Shown here: positions 25,582-33,474 of the stretch, piece after piece
How the letters are laid out: every line of letters starts with the position of its first letter
How positions within the stretch are numbered: position 1 is the stretch's first letter
Origin: Thalassospira marina
Lineage (GTDB): Bacteria; Pseudomonadota; Alphaproteobacteria; Rhodospirillales; Thalassospiraceae
NCBI RefSeq assembly: GCF_002844375.1
Contig: NZ_CP024200.1
Location: 47,501-111,500, forward strand
Direction: 5' to 3'
DNA length: 64,000 nt
Notes under the pieces: model-generated
The model's database searches: none
The model's input: the letters and a program-made list of their open reading frames with translations, nothing else
Told to the model about the DNA's origin: nothing
Translations under genes and position numbers: made by a program

Positions 25582-26541
25582 TTACTTGATGATACCAAGG
25601 TTGGTCAGCGATGCTTTGTAAACATCATTCATACCTTTGAGATATTCAGCAAATTCGTCTGGTCCCAGAAAGTCAGGTACAACCGAGTTCGGCTGAATGT
25701 AATTTTCCTGCCATTCTTTGGTTTCGCTCATCGCCTTGACCATTTTCAAAAGGTAGGCTTTTTCGGTATCACCAATATCACCTGCAGCTACAACGCCACG
25801 AAACAGGCTTAGATTGATGTCATAACCCTGTTCGATAAAGGTCGGGACATCGGGAAACAGTTCGACACGTTTTTCGGTGCTGATTGCAAGCGCGTTAAAG
25901 CGACCGGTTTTAATGAAATCACCAACCGGGCCAGTATTGGTAATGGTGAAATCAACCTGATTGCTCAGCAATGCTGAAACAACTTCGCCGTCACCCTGAA
26001 ACGGAATGTAATTCAGTTTCTTGCCAAGGGCTTCGGCCAGTTTGATGGTAACGATGTTCTCGATTGTTCCGGTGCCCGTACCACCCACATTCAAAACCTT
26101 GTCGGCTTTTGCAATGTCGTCAAGCGTCTTGTAGGGGCCAGATGCGTTAACAACCAGTAATTCCGGATCAACACCAAGGCGGGCAATCGGGGTGAAATTG
26201 GTGTAATCAAGCCCGACATTCGAGGTCAGCGGCGTCGTAATGAAGGAGGATGTTGCCGACATCAGAAAATGCCCGTCACCCTTATGCGAATTTAAATATC
26301 CAAGGGCCACTGCAGAACTGCCACCGGGTTTGTTAACCACATTAATCGGAACTTCCGACAATTCGTTATTCTGGATTACCTTTGCCATGGCACGCAACAT
26401 GGTGTCGTGCCCGCCGCCAGGGCCATAACCGGCCACAAATTCAATACCACGTGACGGAAAATCATCTGCCTGTGCAACCCCGGCGAATGACAGGGCAACA
26501 GCCCCGGCCAGTGCACCTTTTATCAATTTCGTGAATGTCAT
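25582..26541 (-). CDS. TTT transporter solute-binding protein (TctC/Bug family), second system
   Basis: Periplasmic receptor of 319 residues with a signal peptide ending AQA-D. The Bug fold is shown by FPSRGIEFVAGYGPGGGHD, VVNKPGGSSAVALGYLNSHKGDG, LLVNASGPYKTLDD-type sequence and GGTGTGTIENIVTIKLAEAL. The GPGGGHD loop differs from the first system's AGGGTD, so it probably recognises another carboxylate. It comes 93 bp after the IclR gene on the same strand and has a CGGAAGAAGA-type purine-rich leader. Confidence 0.87.
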   Translation of the reverse strand: MTFTKLIKGALAGAVALSFAGVAQADDFPSRGIEFVAGYGPGGGHDTMLRAMAKVIQNNELSEVPINVVNKPGGSSAVALGYLNSHKGDGHFLMSATSSFITTPLTSNVGLDYTNFTPIARLGVDPELLVVNASGPYKTLDDIAKADKVLNVGGTGTGTIENIVTIKLAEALGKKLNYIPFQGDGEVVSALLSNQVDFTITNTGPVGDFIKTGRFNALAISTEKRVELFPDVPTFIEQGYDINLSLFRGVVAAGDIGDTEKAYLLKMVKAMSETKEWQENYIQPNSVVPDFLGPDEFAEYLKGMNDVYKASLTNLGIIK

Positions 26542-26634
26542 CTTCTTCCTCCCAATGTTTTTTAAATCGCAATTTCATGTCCTGTTTTCCCGTAGGATGG
26601 AAATTGCATCGACCTGGCGTCGGAAAACCTGTTT

Positions 26635-27387
26635 TTATCGGCTTTCGCGACGTATTTCCGACAGCGCGGCCGAAGCCTGTTGCCCTGCCTTGATAACGAC
26701 AGACAGAATTTCATCCTGCCGTGCCGCAATTCTTTCGCGTGGCCCTGCTATATTCAGTGCCGCAACCATATTTCCGTTCCGGTCAAAAATGGGCGCCGCA
26801 ATACCAGCCGCCCCTTCGACCCGTCCCTGCAAATTCAATGAATAACCGTCGATCCGTACCGTTTTGATTTGTGCAATCAGTTCGTTAATGTCGACATCAT
26901 CACGCTCGCGGGCCAAATCAGCGCAATAGGCACTTAATGCGGCATCGGTTAACCCCGCCAGTAACACCTGCCCGGTGGCAACATGTGCGGCAATACGCGC
27001 CACCGAAATGTCGCGGTCATAGCGAATTTCGCGTGCCGGCAGCACCTTGTTGAGGTACCGCACCTGTTGCACATCATCAAAAACGCCAATAAATCCGGTT
27101 TCATCGGTCAGACGGACTGCTTCGCGCAAGCTGGCATCGACAAGTCGCAAAACCGTGCCCCAGGCACGGCTGTCGGCACTTGCCTCTCCCGGTAATCGGC
27201 GAATGTGGTAAAGGCCCGCCTCATCACGGCGCACATATCCAGCTTCCACCAATGTACGTAACAACATCAGCGCACTGCTTTTGGGCAGAGACAGATTGGC
27301 AACAACATCCGTCAGAGTTCGGCCGGCGGGTTGGCGTGCCAGCCATTCGATCACTTCAAGAATACGTTCTGCCCCACGACCACTCAT
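26635..27387 (-). CDS. IclR-family regulator
   Basis: Regulator of 250 residues. An N-terminal winged helix (residues 3-65: GRGAERILEVIEWLARQPAG, then NLSLPKSSALMLLRTLVEAG) is followed by an IclR ligand domain with NKVLPAREIRYD, PAHVATGQ-like IAAHVATGQVLLAG, AAGIAAPIFDRNGNMVAALN and a C-terminal helix. In the family, the ligand domain senses small organic acids. It heads the minus-strand TTT/CoA-transferase/lyase operon, with a GGAGGAAAG ribosome-binding site. Clustered TGAACTT half-sites 20-60 bp upstream suggest autoregulation. Confidence 0.87.
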   Translation of the reverse strand: MSGRGAERILEVIEWLARQPAGRTLTDVVANLSLPKSSALMLLRTLVEAGYVRRDEAGLYHIRRLPGEASADSRAWGTVLRLVDASLREAVRLTDETGFIGVFDDVQQVRYLNKVLPAREIRYDRDISVARIAAHVATGQVLLAGLTDAALSAYCADLARERDDVDINELIAQIKTVRIDGYSLNLQGRVEGAAGIAAPIFDRNGNMVAALNIAGPRERIAARQDEILSVVIKAGQQASAALSEIRRESR

Positions 27388-27407
27388 CTTTCCTCCGGTA
27401 TTTTCTA

Positions 27408-27445
27408 AAGTTCAGTATTTTGAACTTGTTCATTATTGTGAACTT
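27408..27445. promoter_or_regulatory. Candidate IclR operator cluster
   Basis: AAGTTCA at 27408, then TGAACTT at 27421 and again at 27439: the two direct copies are 18 bp apart, and the first pairs with AAGTTCA across a 6-bp gap. TGAAC-TT-GTTCA (27421-27432) is an overlapping palindrome. Confidence 0.5.
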
Positions 27446-27525
27446 ATGCTACAGTTCTGACTGATAAGCTGTCAAGAAAAACCTCGTCCCTGGCGGCGCG
27501 CTTTCCCTTGTCTGTCATTCGCAAA

Positions 27526-27549
27526 ATTTGAAATTGTTGTTTTTCAAAT
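27526..27549. promoter_or_regulatory. Dyad ATTTGAAA / TTTCAAAT
   Basis: Perfect 8-bp arms separated by 8 bp in the divergent gap. No binding protein can be assigned. Confidence 0.35.
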
Positions 27550-27641
27550 ACTTATAAATCGCCTCGCACCTGCGGAATAAGTTCCCCTAACCTTGCCTCA
27601 ATTTCTTCTCGACTCTTTTCAAAGACTCGACTAGCGTTTGC

Positions 27642-27653
27642 TTAATCGATTAA
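27642..27653. promoter_or_regulatory. Candidate LacI-family operator
   Basis: Perfect palindrome TTAATC-GATTAA with the central CG typical of LacI-family sites, 35 bp upstream of the LacI-type start. Confidence 0.5.
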
Positions 27654-27688
27654 TCATCGTTTTGGCACATATTGCTTTCGGGTATTGA

Positions 27689-28768
27689 ATGGCTGGCAAG
27701 CGAACAGGTCCAAATCTAACCAAGATCGGCGAAGCCCTTGGGGTTTCATCGGCAACTGTGTCCAATGCCCTGTCGGGCAAGGGCCGGGTTTCGGCTGATC
27801 TAGTAAAGAAAATTCGCAAAAAAGCCAGCGATATGGGCTATGTGCCCAGCAATGCCGGGCGGGCATTACGCACGGGCCGGTCAGGCGTTTTGGGGCTTGT
27901 CCTGCCTGATATTGCCAACCCTTTATTCCCGCAAATTGCCCAGGCGATGGAAAGCGCGGCGTCAGCCAATGGTTATGGCGTGCTGATTGCGGATTCCCGC
28001 GGTGAAGTCACCACCCAGACCGACGCCATCGGCCGACTGATTGAACGTGGCGTTGACGGGCTTATTGTCATTCCCCGTCGTGGGACGCGCATTGGCACGG
28101 TGGGCTGCCCTGTTGCTATGGTCGATACCCCGTCAACACCGGGTAATACCGTTTCGGCCGATCACTGGCATGGCGGCGAACAGATTGCCCATCACCTTGC
28201 CGGGCTGGGCCATAAAAACATCCTGCTGCTGGGCAATGACCCGGCATCAAATGTGCAAAATGACCGCATCGGCGGCATGCGCGCGGCCTTCCCCGCCGAT
28301 ATTTCATGCCAGACGATCTGGCTGGAACCTATTTTGCGCCAGGGCGGCACAACGGCATCACTTAACCTGCCGGACCTGGTGAAAAACGGCGTTACCGCAA
28401 TTGCAACCGTTTCCGACCTGTTGGCACTGCGGGTCCTGACGGAACTGCAAACAGCGGGCTTTCGCGTGCCCGCACAGGTCAGCGTTACGGGTTTTGACGA
28501 CCTTATCTTTTCGCCCGTCGTCACCCCGGCCCTGACCACTGTCCATATGGATATGGCACAAATTGCCAAAATCGCGGTTGCCGCACTGATTAGCGAAATC
28601 ACCGGCAACCGGGATAAAAAACCGACACCTGCAAGCTCAAAAAAACGAACGGTCCCCGATACCGTCATGGCTGATACGTCCAGGGTTCCGATGGAACTGA
28701 TCATTCGGTCTTCCACCGGCCCGGCAACCCCTGACCAAACACCCCTTCCCAATGGAGAGACGTTGTGA
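27689..28768 (+). CDS. LacI-family regulator of the purine-nucleoside operon
   Basis: Regulator of 359 residues. The LacI helix-turn-helix occupies residues 8-60 (LTKIGEALGVSSATVSNALS, then GYVPSNAGRALRTGRSG hinge). The periplasmic-binding-protein-like core has LGLVLPDIANPLFPQIAQAM, RGVDGLIVIPRRG and VTGFDDLIFSPVVTPALTTV. A tail of about 40 residues after the core is Lys/Pro/Thr-rich. Its stop overlaps the start of the importer receptor gene, so it is probably autoregulated and cotranscribed. The ligand is likely a purine base or nucleoside, judging by the operon. Confidence 0.87.
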   Translation: MAGKRTGPNLTKIGEALGVSSATVSNALSGKGRVSADLVKKIRKKASDMGYVPSNAGRALRTGRSGVLGLVLPDIANPLFPQIAQAMESAASANGYGVLIADSRGEVTTQTDAIGRLIERGVDGLIVIPRRGTRIGTVGCPVAMVDTPSTPGNTVSADHWHGGEQIAHHLAGLGHKNILLLGNDPASNVQNDRIGGMRAAFPADISCQTIWLEPILRQGGTTASLNLPDLVKNGVTAIATVSDLLALRVLTELQTAGFRVPAQVSVTGFDDLIFSPVVTPALTTVHMDMAQIAKIAVAALISEITGNRDKKPTPASSKKRTVPDTVMADTSRVPMELIIRSSTGPATPDQTPLPNGETL

Positions 28769-29784
28769 AAAAACTGCTGCTGGCTTCATGTGCGCTGATC
28801 GCATCCCTTAATGCGGCGCAGGCTGACGAAAACAAGCTGACAATTTCGGTTTATGGTTTTGCCCAGGATGCCTTCAAGGAAATCCTGTATAAACCGTTCG
28901 AGGAAAAATGCGGCTGCGAACTGGTTGTTGAAACCGGCAATTCGGTTGAGCGTCTCGCCAAGATGGAAGCCAACAAGGATCACCCGGTTGTCGACCTTGC
29001 CGTGATGACCTCGCAGGATGCACTTGCGGCCCACCGCAAGGACCTGACCGACAAAATCGATACCAGCAAGCTTGAAAATTTCGACAAGCTTTATGACATC
29101 GCCAAAGACCCCAATGGCGATGGTTACAGCCTTGGTTACACCTTCTATACCAGCTCGATTGCCTATCGTTCCGACAAGATCGACCTGACATCCTGGAAGG
29201 ATCTTCTGTCTGACAAGCTGGCTGGCCATGTTGCCCTGCCCAACATCACCACCAGCCAGGGCCCGCTGACCCTTTATATGCTGGGCAAAGCCATGGGCGA
29301 TGATGACACCAGCCTGAAAGGCCCGATCGAGGAAGTCGGCAAGCACAAAGACGATATCGTGACTTTTTATGTCCGGTCTTCGCAGCTTGTTCAGCTTATG
29401 CAGCAGGAAGAAATCTGGGCGGCACCGATTGGCCGTTTTGCCTGGAAAGGTTTTTCCAAAATGGACCTGCCAATCAAATGGGCCACCCCGAAAGAAGGCC
29501 AGTCCGGCGGCATGAATGTGATGGTCCTGACCAAAGGCAGCGAACATCGTGATCTTGCCCTGCAATTTATGGATTTCTGGCTGTCGACCGACATTCAGAC
29601 CAAACTTGCCGAAGGCCTGGTGGACAGCCCGGCCAACAAGGACGTTAAAGTTGCCGACGACATTGCCGATAACCTGACCTATGGCGCCGATACGGTTGCC
29701 AACCTGCACCTGATCCCGTCAGACGTCATGATTGATAATCGCGATGCCTGGCTTGAACAGTGGAACGAAAAAGTCGGCCAGTAA
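28765..29784 (+). CDS. ABC importer solute-binding protein (PotD/FbpA-like), probable nucleoside receptor
   Basis: Periplasmic binding protein of 339 residues with a 20-residue signal peptide ending AQA-D. It starts with GTG at 28765 behind GGAGAGAC, overlapping the lacI-type stop. TISVYGFAQDAFKEILYKPF, then GNSVERLAKMEANKDHP and VVDLAVMTSQDA are the family-1/8 opening pattern used by polyamine, iron and thiamine receptors. EEKCGCE holds a possible disulphide pair. The YTFYTSSIAYRSDKI and SGGMNVMVLTKGSEH blocks line the cleft in relatives. The family does not reveal the ligand. Downstream nucleoside hydrolase and adenine deaminase imply a purine nucleoside. Confidence 0.8.
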   Translation: MKKLLLASCALIASLNAAQADENKLTISVYGFAQDAFKEILYKPFEEKCGCELVVETGNSVERLAKMEANKDHPVVDLAVMTSQDALAAHRKDLTDKIDTSKLENFDKLYDIAKDPNGDGYSLGYTFYTSSIAYRSDKIDLTSWKDLLSDKLAGHVALPNITTSQGPLTLYMLGKAMGDDDTSLKGPIEEVGKHKDDIVTFYVRSSQLVQLMQQEEIWAAPIGRFAWKGFSKMDLPIKWATPKEGQSGGMNVMVLTKGSEHRDLALQFMDFWLSTDIQTKLAEGLVDSPANKDVKVADDIADNLTYGADTVANLHLIPSDVMIDNRDAWLEQWNEKVGQ

Positions 29785-29792
29785 TATTGGGC

Positions 29793-29818
29793 GGCAGGGC
29801 GCCATCGGGTGCCCTGCC
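29793..29818 (+). terminator. Stem-loop after the receptor gene
   Basis: Perfect 8-bp stem GGCAGGGC / GCCCTGCC with a 10-nt loop that can partly extend the stem, 8 bp past the receptor stop and without a T-run. The gap to the permease gene is 130 bp. It probably sets the receptor-to-permease ratio. Confidence 0.55.
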
Positions 29819-29914
29819 AAACCCTAACATTGTCCGCGAAATACCGAATGAAATAACCGCCCCTTGCGCCACCACGCCGGGCGTTTACCGACCAATCCCT
29901 ACAGAGCAACCAAA

Positions 29915-30742
29915 ATGTTTCAGAACCGGGCCGAAGCCATTGCACTGGTCCTGCCTGCTGCCGTTTTTGCCGGAGCCGTTTTTCTGGTTCCCGTGATTAT
30001 CCTTTTATCCGAAGGATTCCATACGGCCGATGGCTGGTCTATCCAGGCCTATATCGATTTCTTTTCCCATTCGCTTAATCAGGCGGTGTTTTTACGCACC
30101 CTGAAACTGGCCGCAATGGTAACTGCTGCGGCAGCGATTATCGGCTATGCCGCAGCCTTTGCGATTGTGAACCTGCCGGCCAAAGGCAAGGGCCGTGTGA
30201 CGGGGCTGGTTGTTCTGCCGTTAATGATATCACCGGTCGCGCGTACCTATGCCTGGCTGGTCATTTTGGGGCGCACCGGTTTTGTCAACAAGGCCCTGAT
30301 GGCCGTTGGCCTGAGCGACGAACCCATCCGCTTCCTGTTTACCGAAACCGCCGTTTTCATTGGCCTGCTGCAACTGTTTTTGCCCCTGATGATCATTTCC
30401 CTGATCAGTGCGCTTGAAAACATGCCGCGCGATGCGGTGCCCGCCGCCCGCGTGCTGGGCGCGAACTGGTTGCAGGTGTTTACCCGCGTCATCCTGCCGC
30501 TCACCCGCGAAGGGCTGGTTATTGGTGGTACGCTGGTTTTTACCGGCTCCATGACCGCCTATATCACCCCTGCCATTCTGGGCGGGTCCAAGGTTTTGAT
30601 GCTAGAAACCCTGATGTATCAGCGGGTCACGGTTGCCAATGATTTTGTATCGGCCAGCGTGATTGCGCTGATCCTGATCGTCATGGCCTTTTCGGCAAAC
30701 CTGCTGCTTAAACGGCTGGCCACGGCGAGGAACAAGAAATGA
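29915..30742 (+). CDS. ABC importer permease 1 (PotB-like)
   Basis: Inner-membrane permease of 275 residues with six hydrophobic segments. The cytoplasmic coupling loop (EAA motif) is DAVPAARVLGANWLQVFTRVI followed by LPLTREG, typical of PotB-like permeases. LPLMISPVARTYAWLVILG precedes it. ATG 29915 (MFQNRAEAIAL) is preferred; the frame is open to 29864 but that stretch is hydrophilic and unlike the family. Its stop overlaps the start of permease 2. Confidence 0.87.
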   Translation: MFQNRAEAIALVLPAAVFAGAVFLVPVIILLSEGFHTADGWSIQAYIDFFSHSLNQAVFLRTLKLAAMVTAAAAIIGYAAAFAIVNLPAKGKGRVTGLVVLPLMISPVARTYAWLVILGRTGFVNKALMAVGLSDEPIRFLFTETAVFIGLLQLFLPLMIISLISALENMPRDAVPAARVLGANWLQVFTRVILPLTREGLVIGGTLVFTGSMTAYITPAILGGSKVLMLETLMYQRVTVANDFVSASVIALILIVMAFSANLLLKRLATARNKK

Positions 30743-31518
30743 CATCGCGCCTGTTTTCCCCCATTGTTTTGCTGCTGGTACTGGCCTTTTTGATCGGCCC
30801 GTTTGCCATTATCATTGCCGCATCCCTTTCCGCTGGTGAAACCCTTGCCTTTCCGCCACAGGGCCTGTCGCTGCGCTGGGTATTCAAGGTTTTTGAAATC
30901 GAAAGCTTCCGTCAAAGCTTTGGCATTTCCATGTTTCTTGCCATTGGCGGTACATTGATGGCGCTGTTGCTTGGCGTACCGGCAAGTTATGCATTGTCGC
31001 GCTACAAGGTGCCGGGTGCTGAAACCATCCGTACCATTGTGTCCTCGCCCATTATTGTGCCGGGCATTATCGTTGGTCTGGCACTGCTGCGCTATTTTGT
31101 GGTGCCGTTTAATACCGGCATTCTTTTTGCGCTGTTTGTCGCCCACACCGCGCTTATTTTGCCCTATGCTGTGCGGGTTGTTTCCGCCAGCCTGACCAAT
31201 TTGCGGTCCGACATCGAAGAAGCCGCCGTTTTGCTTGGCGCGTCCCGTTTGGGGGCTTTTTTCCGGGTGGTGCTGCCCAATATTCGCGGCGGTATCCTCG
31301 CGGCCTTTATTCTGGGTTTTGTCACCAGTTTCAACCAGGTGCCGGTATCGCTGTTTTTATCCGGGCCCGGTATACGCACCCTGCCCATCGATATGCTGGC
31401 CTATATGGAAATCACTTACGACCCCTCGGTTGCGGCATTGTCAGCACTGCTGGCTTTCATGTCGCTGGGTATTGTTTTTCTGGCCGAACGTTTCCTAGGA
31501 TTTTCCCGCTATGTCTGA
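30739..31518 (+). CDS. ABC importer permease 2 (PotC-like)
   Basis: Inner-membrane permease of 259 residues with six hydrophobic segments. PASYALSRYKVPGAETIRTI precedes the central SSPIIVPGIIVGLALL helix. The coupling loop is DIEEAAVLLGASRLGAFFRV followed by VLPNIRGG. It pairs with permease 1. The start overlaps the previous stop (ATGA) and the end overlaps the ATPase start by 8 bp. Confidence 0.87.
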   Translation: MTSRLFSPIVLLLVLAFLIGPFAIIIAASLSAGETLAFPPQGLSLRWVFKVFEIESFRQSFGISMFLAIGGTLMALLLGVPASYALSRYKVPGAETIRTIVSSPIIVPGIIVGLALLRYFVVPFNTGILFALFVAHTALILPYAVRVVSASLTNLRSDIEEAAVLLGASRLGAFFRVVLPNIRGGILAAFILGFVTSFNQVPVSLFLSGPGIRTLPIDMLAYMEITYDPSVAALSALLAFMSLGIVFLAERFLGFSRYV

Positions 31519-32545
31519 TTCAAAATTTCTCAGCCTTGAAAAACTGACACTGTCTTACGGCAAAAATATCGCCGTGCCGGAAATGGATCTGGATATCGGC
31601 AAGGGGGAACTGGTGGCATTGCTGGGTCCGTCAGGCTGCGGCAAAACCACGACCATGCGGGCGATTGCTGGTTTGCTGGCCCCGTCATCGGGCACCATTC
31701 GCCTGGATGGTGCTGATATTACCAGAACGCCTGCCAACAAACGGCCTGTCGGGCTGGTGTTTCAGTCCTATGCGCTGTTTCCGCACCTTAATGTGTATGA
31801 AAACGTTGCCTTTGGCCTGCGCCTGATGGGGATTAAGAGCACTGATCTTGATTCACGGGTCAAACAGGGCCTTAAAACCGTAGGGCTGGAGAAATTCACC
31901 ACCCGCAAGCCCGCCGAACTTTCCGGTGGGCAACAGCAGCGTGTGTCGCTGGCGCGCTCCATGGTGATGGAACCCAAGGTATTGCTTCTGGATGAACCGT
32001 TATCCAACCTGGATGCCCGCCTGCGCCTTGAAATGCGCACCGAATTACAGCGCGTACAAAAGGAAAGCGGTGTAACCATGATATTCGTCACCCATGACCA
32101 GGTTGAAGCCCTGGCCATGGCCGACCGCATCATCGTGATGAAAGACGGACATATCGAACAGATCGGCACGCCCGAGGAAATTTATAACCATCCGATTTCG
32201 GATTTCGTTGCCGATTTCGTTGGCTTTGAAAATGTTTTTGCCCTGGAAAATGGCATGCTGAAAACCGGCAGCCAGCATATCGACCTGCGCGGCACCGTCC
32301 CGCCCAATACCATGGGCCTTGCCTGGCGTCCCGGCACCATCACCCTTGGTTCCGGCCCGCATCAGGGCCAGGTGCGTGGTACATCCTTTGCTGGTGGCAC
32401 ACGCGAATATCTGCTTGATACGCCGCTTGGCCAAATCAAGGCCGAATGTGACGCCACCCTGCCGGTTCACCCGTTTGGCAGTAACGTTGCCTTTGACCTG
32501 AATGTTGAAAAAGCAGCACCGCTTTCCCGGTTTGGGGGCCTTTGA
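31511..32545 (+). CDS. ABC importer ATPase (PotA-like)
   Basis: ATP-binding subunit of 344 residues. Walker A is GPSGCGKTT near residue 38, the signature is LSGGQQQRVSLARS near 139, Walker B is VLLLDEPLSNLDA, and the H-loop is FVTHDQVEA. A C-terminal TOBE-like regulatory domain follows residue 240. It would power the two permeases. It overlaps the permease 2 stop by 8 bp and the nucleoside hydrolase start by 1 bp. Confidence 0.9.
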   Translation: MSDSKFLSLEKLTLSYGKNIAVPEMDLDIGKGELVALLGPSGCGKTTTMRAIAGLLAPSSGTIRLDGADITRTPANKRPVGLVFQSYALFPHLNVYENVAFGLRLMGIKSTDLDSRVKQGLKTVGLEKFTTRKPAELSGGQQQRVSLARSMVMEPKVLLLDEPLSNLDARLRLEMRTELQRVQKESGVTMIFVTHDQVEALAMADRIIVMKDGHIEQIGTPEEIYNHPISDFVADFVGFENVFALENGMLKTGSQHIDLRGTVPPNTMGLAWRPGTITLGSGPHQGQVRGTSFAGGTREYLLDTPLGQIKAECDATLPVHPFGSNVAFDLNVEKAAPLSRFGGL

Positions 32546-33474
32546 TGGGAATCTGGATCGATACCGACATGGGCTTTGACGACATTGCCGCCGTGCTGTG
32601 CGTTTCCCATGGCGGTCTGGTCATTGATGGCATGTCGCTGGTGGCGGGCAATTGCCCGTTACCTCAGGTGGCAAAAAATGCTGCTGCAGCCGCCAGCCTG
32701 TTTGCCTGGCAATTTCCTATTCATATGGGCCGCACACGCGCCATCCTTGGCACCCTGGAAACGGCAGAACGTATTATGGGTGCAACCGGCATGTTATCCG
32801 CCGGCAAAACATTGCCCGATGTTCCCCTTGCACCTGCCATCCCGGCCTTTGATGCCCTGTGCGACTGGTTACAAAAGCCATCTGCCGCCGGCGAAGACAG
32901 GCATATTCTGGCGCTAGGCCCGCTTGGCAATCTTGCCGCCCTGCTGCTGGCCCGGCCTGAAATGGCCACGAAAATTGACCAGATCACATGGATGGGTGGT
33001 GCCATCAGCCTTGGTAACCATACGGCATCGGCCGAATATAATGCCTTTGCCGACCCTGAGGCCCTGGCGATTGTTCTGGCCCATAATGTACCTTTTCGCA
33101 TGGTCGACCTGGATTTATGCCGCCAGGTGCAGGCCGCGCCCGATGATGTCCAGGCCATTCGCGCGGCCGGGGGCAAAAATGCCGCCCTTTTGGCCGATCT
33201 GACACAGGGTTACATCAATATCGCCCTGTCGCGGGGCCGCGCGGCCATGGCCCTGTTTGACCCGTGTGCTGCCATTTCGGTTGTCAGCGATGATGTGATC
33301 GAATTTGCCCCGGCCCATATCACCGTTGATTTGAACAACGGCCCGTCACGCGGGCGCACCATTGTTGACCCAAGGCCAGCCGCGCCCAAAAACGGCGAAT
33401 ATGCCGTGCGCGTTGATGCCGTCACCGCGCGTGAAATGATTTTTGCCGCCCTGCAAGCAGAAGCCGAAAAATGA
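32545..33474 (+). CDS. Inosine/uridine-preferring nucleoside hydrolase family protein
   Basis: Cytoplasmic enzyme of 309 residues that splits ribonucleosides into ribose and free base. The calcium-binding signature DTDMGFDD is at residues 6-13, with the later LALGPLGNLAALL, WMGGAISLGNHTASAEYN and ALFDPCAAISVV blocks that complete the active site. An in-frame TTG lies one codon upstream; ATG 32545 shares a base with the ATPase stop. It sits between a nucleoside-type importer and adenine deaminase, so adenosine is a plausible substrate. Pyrimidine or mixed specificity is possible. Confidence 0.87.
   Translation: MGIWIDTDMGFDDIAAVLCVSHGGLVIDGMSLVAGNCPLPQVAKNAAAAASLFAWQFPIHMGRTRAILGTLETAERIMGATGMLSAGKTLPDVPLAPAIPAFDALCDWLQKPSAAGEDRHILALGPLGNLAALLLARPEMATKIDQITWMGGAISLGNHTASAEYNAFADPEALAIVLAHNVPFRMVDLDLCRQVQAAPDDVQAIRAAGGKNAALLADLTQGYINIALSRGRAAMALFDPCAAISVVSDDVIEFAPAHITVDLNNGPSRGRTIVDPRPAAPKNGEYAVRVDAVTAREMIFAALQAEAEK

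Larger units (their letters stand above)
27388..27688. other. Divergent promoter region between iclR-type and lacI-type genes
   Basis: 301 bp without a gene. It holds, from left to right, TGAACTT/AAGTTCA half-sites near the IclR gene (27408-27445), an ATTTGAAA/TTTCAAAT dyad (27526-27549), and a TTAATC-GATTAA palindrome (27642-27653) near the LacI gene. Confidence 0.6.

Noticed and set aside
28786..29709. 307-codon minus-strand open frame opposite the nucleoside-type receptor
   Set aside because: Antisense shadow of a gene with clear signal peptide, motifs and operon position.
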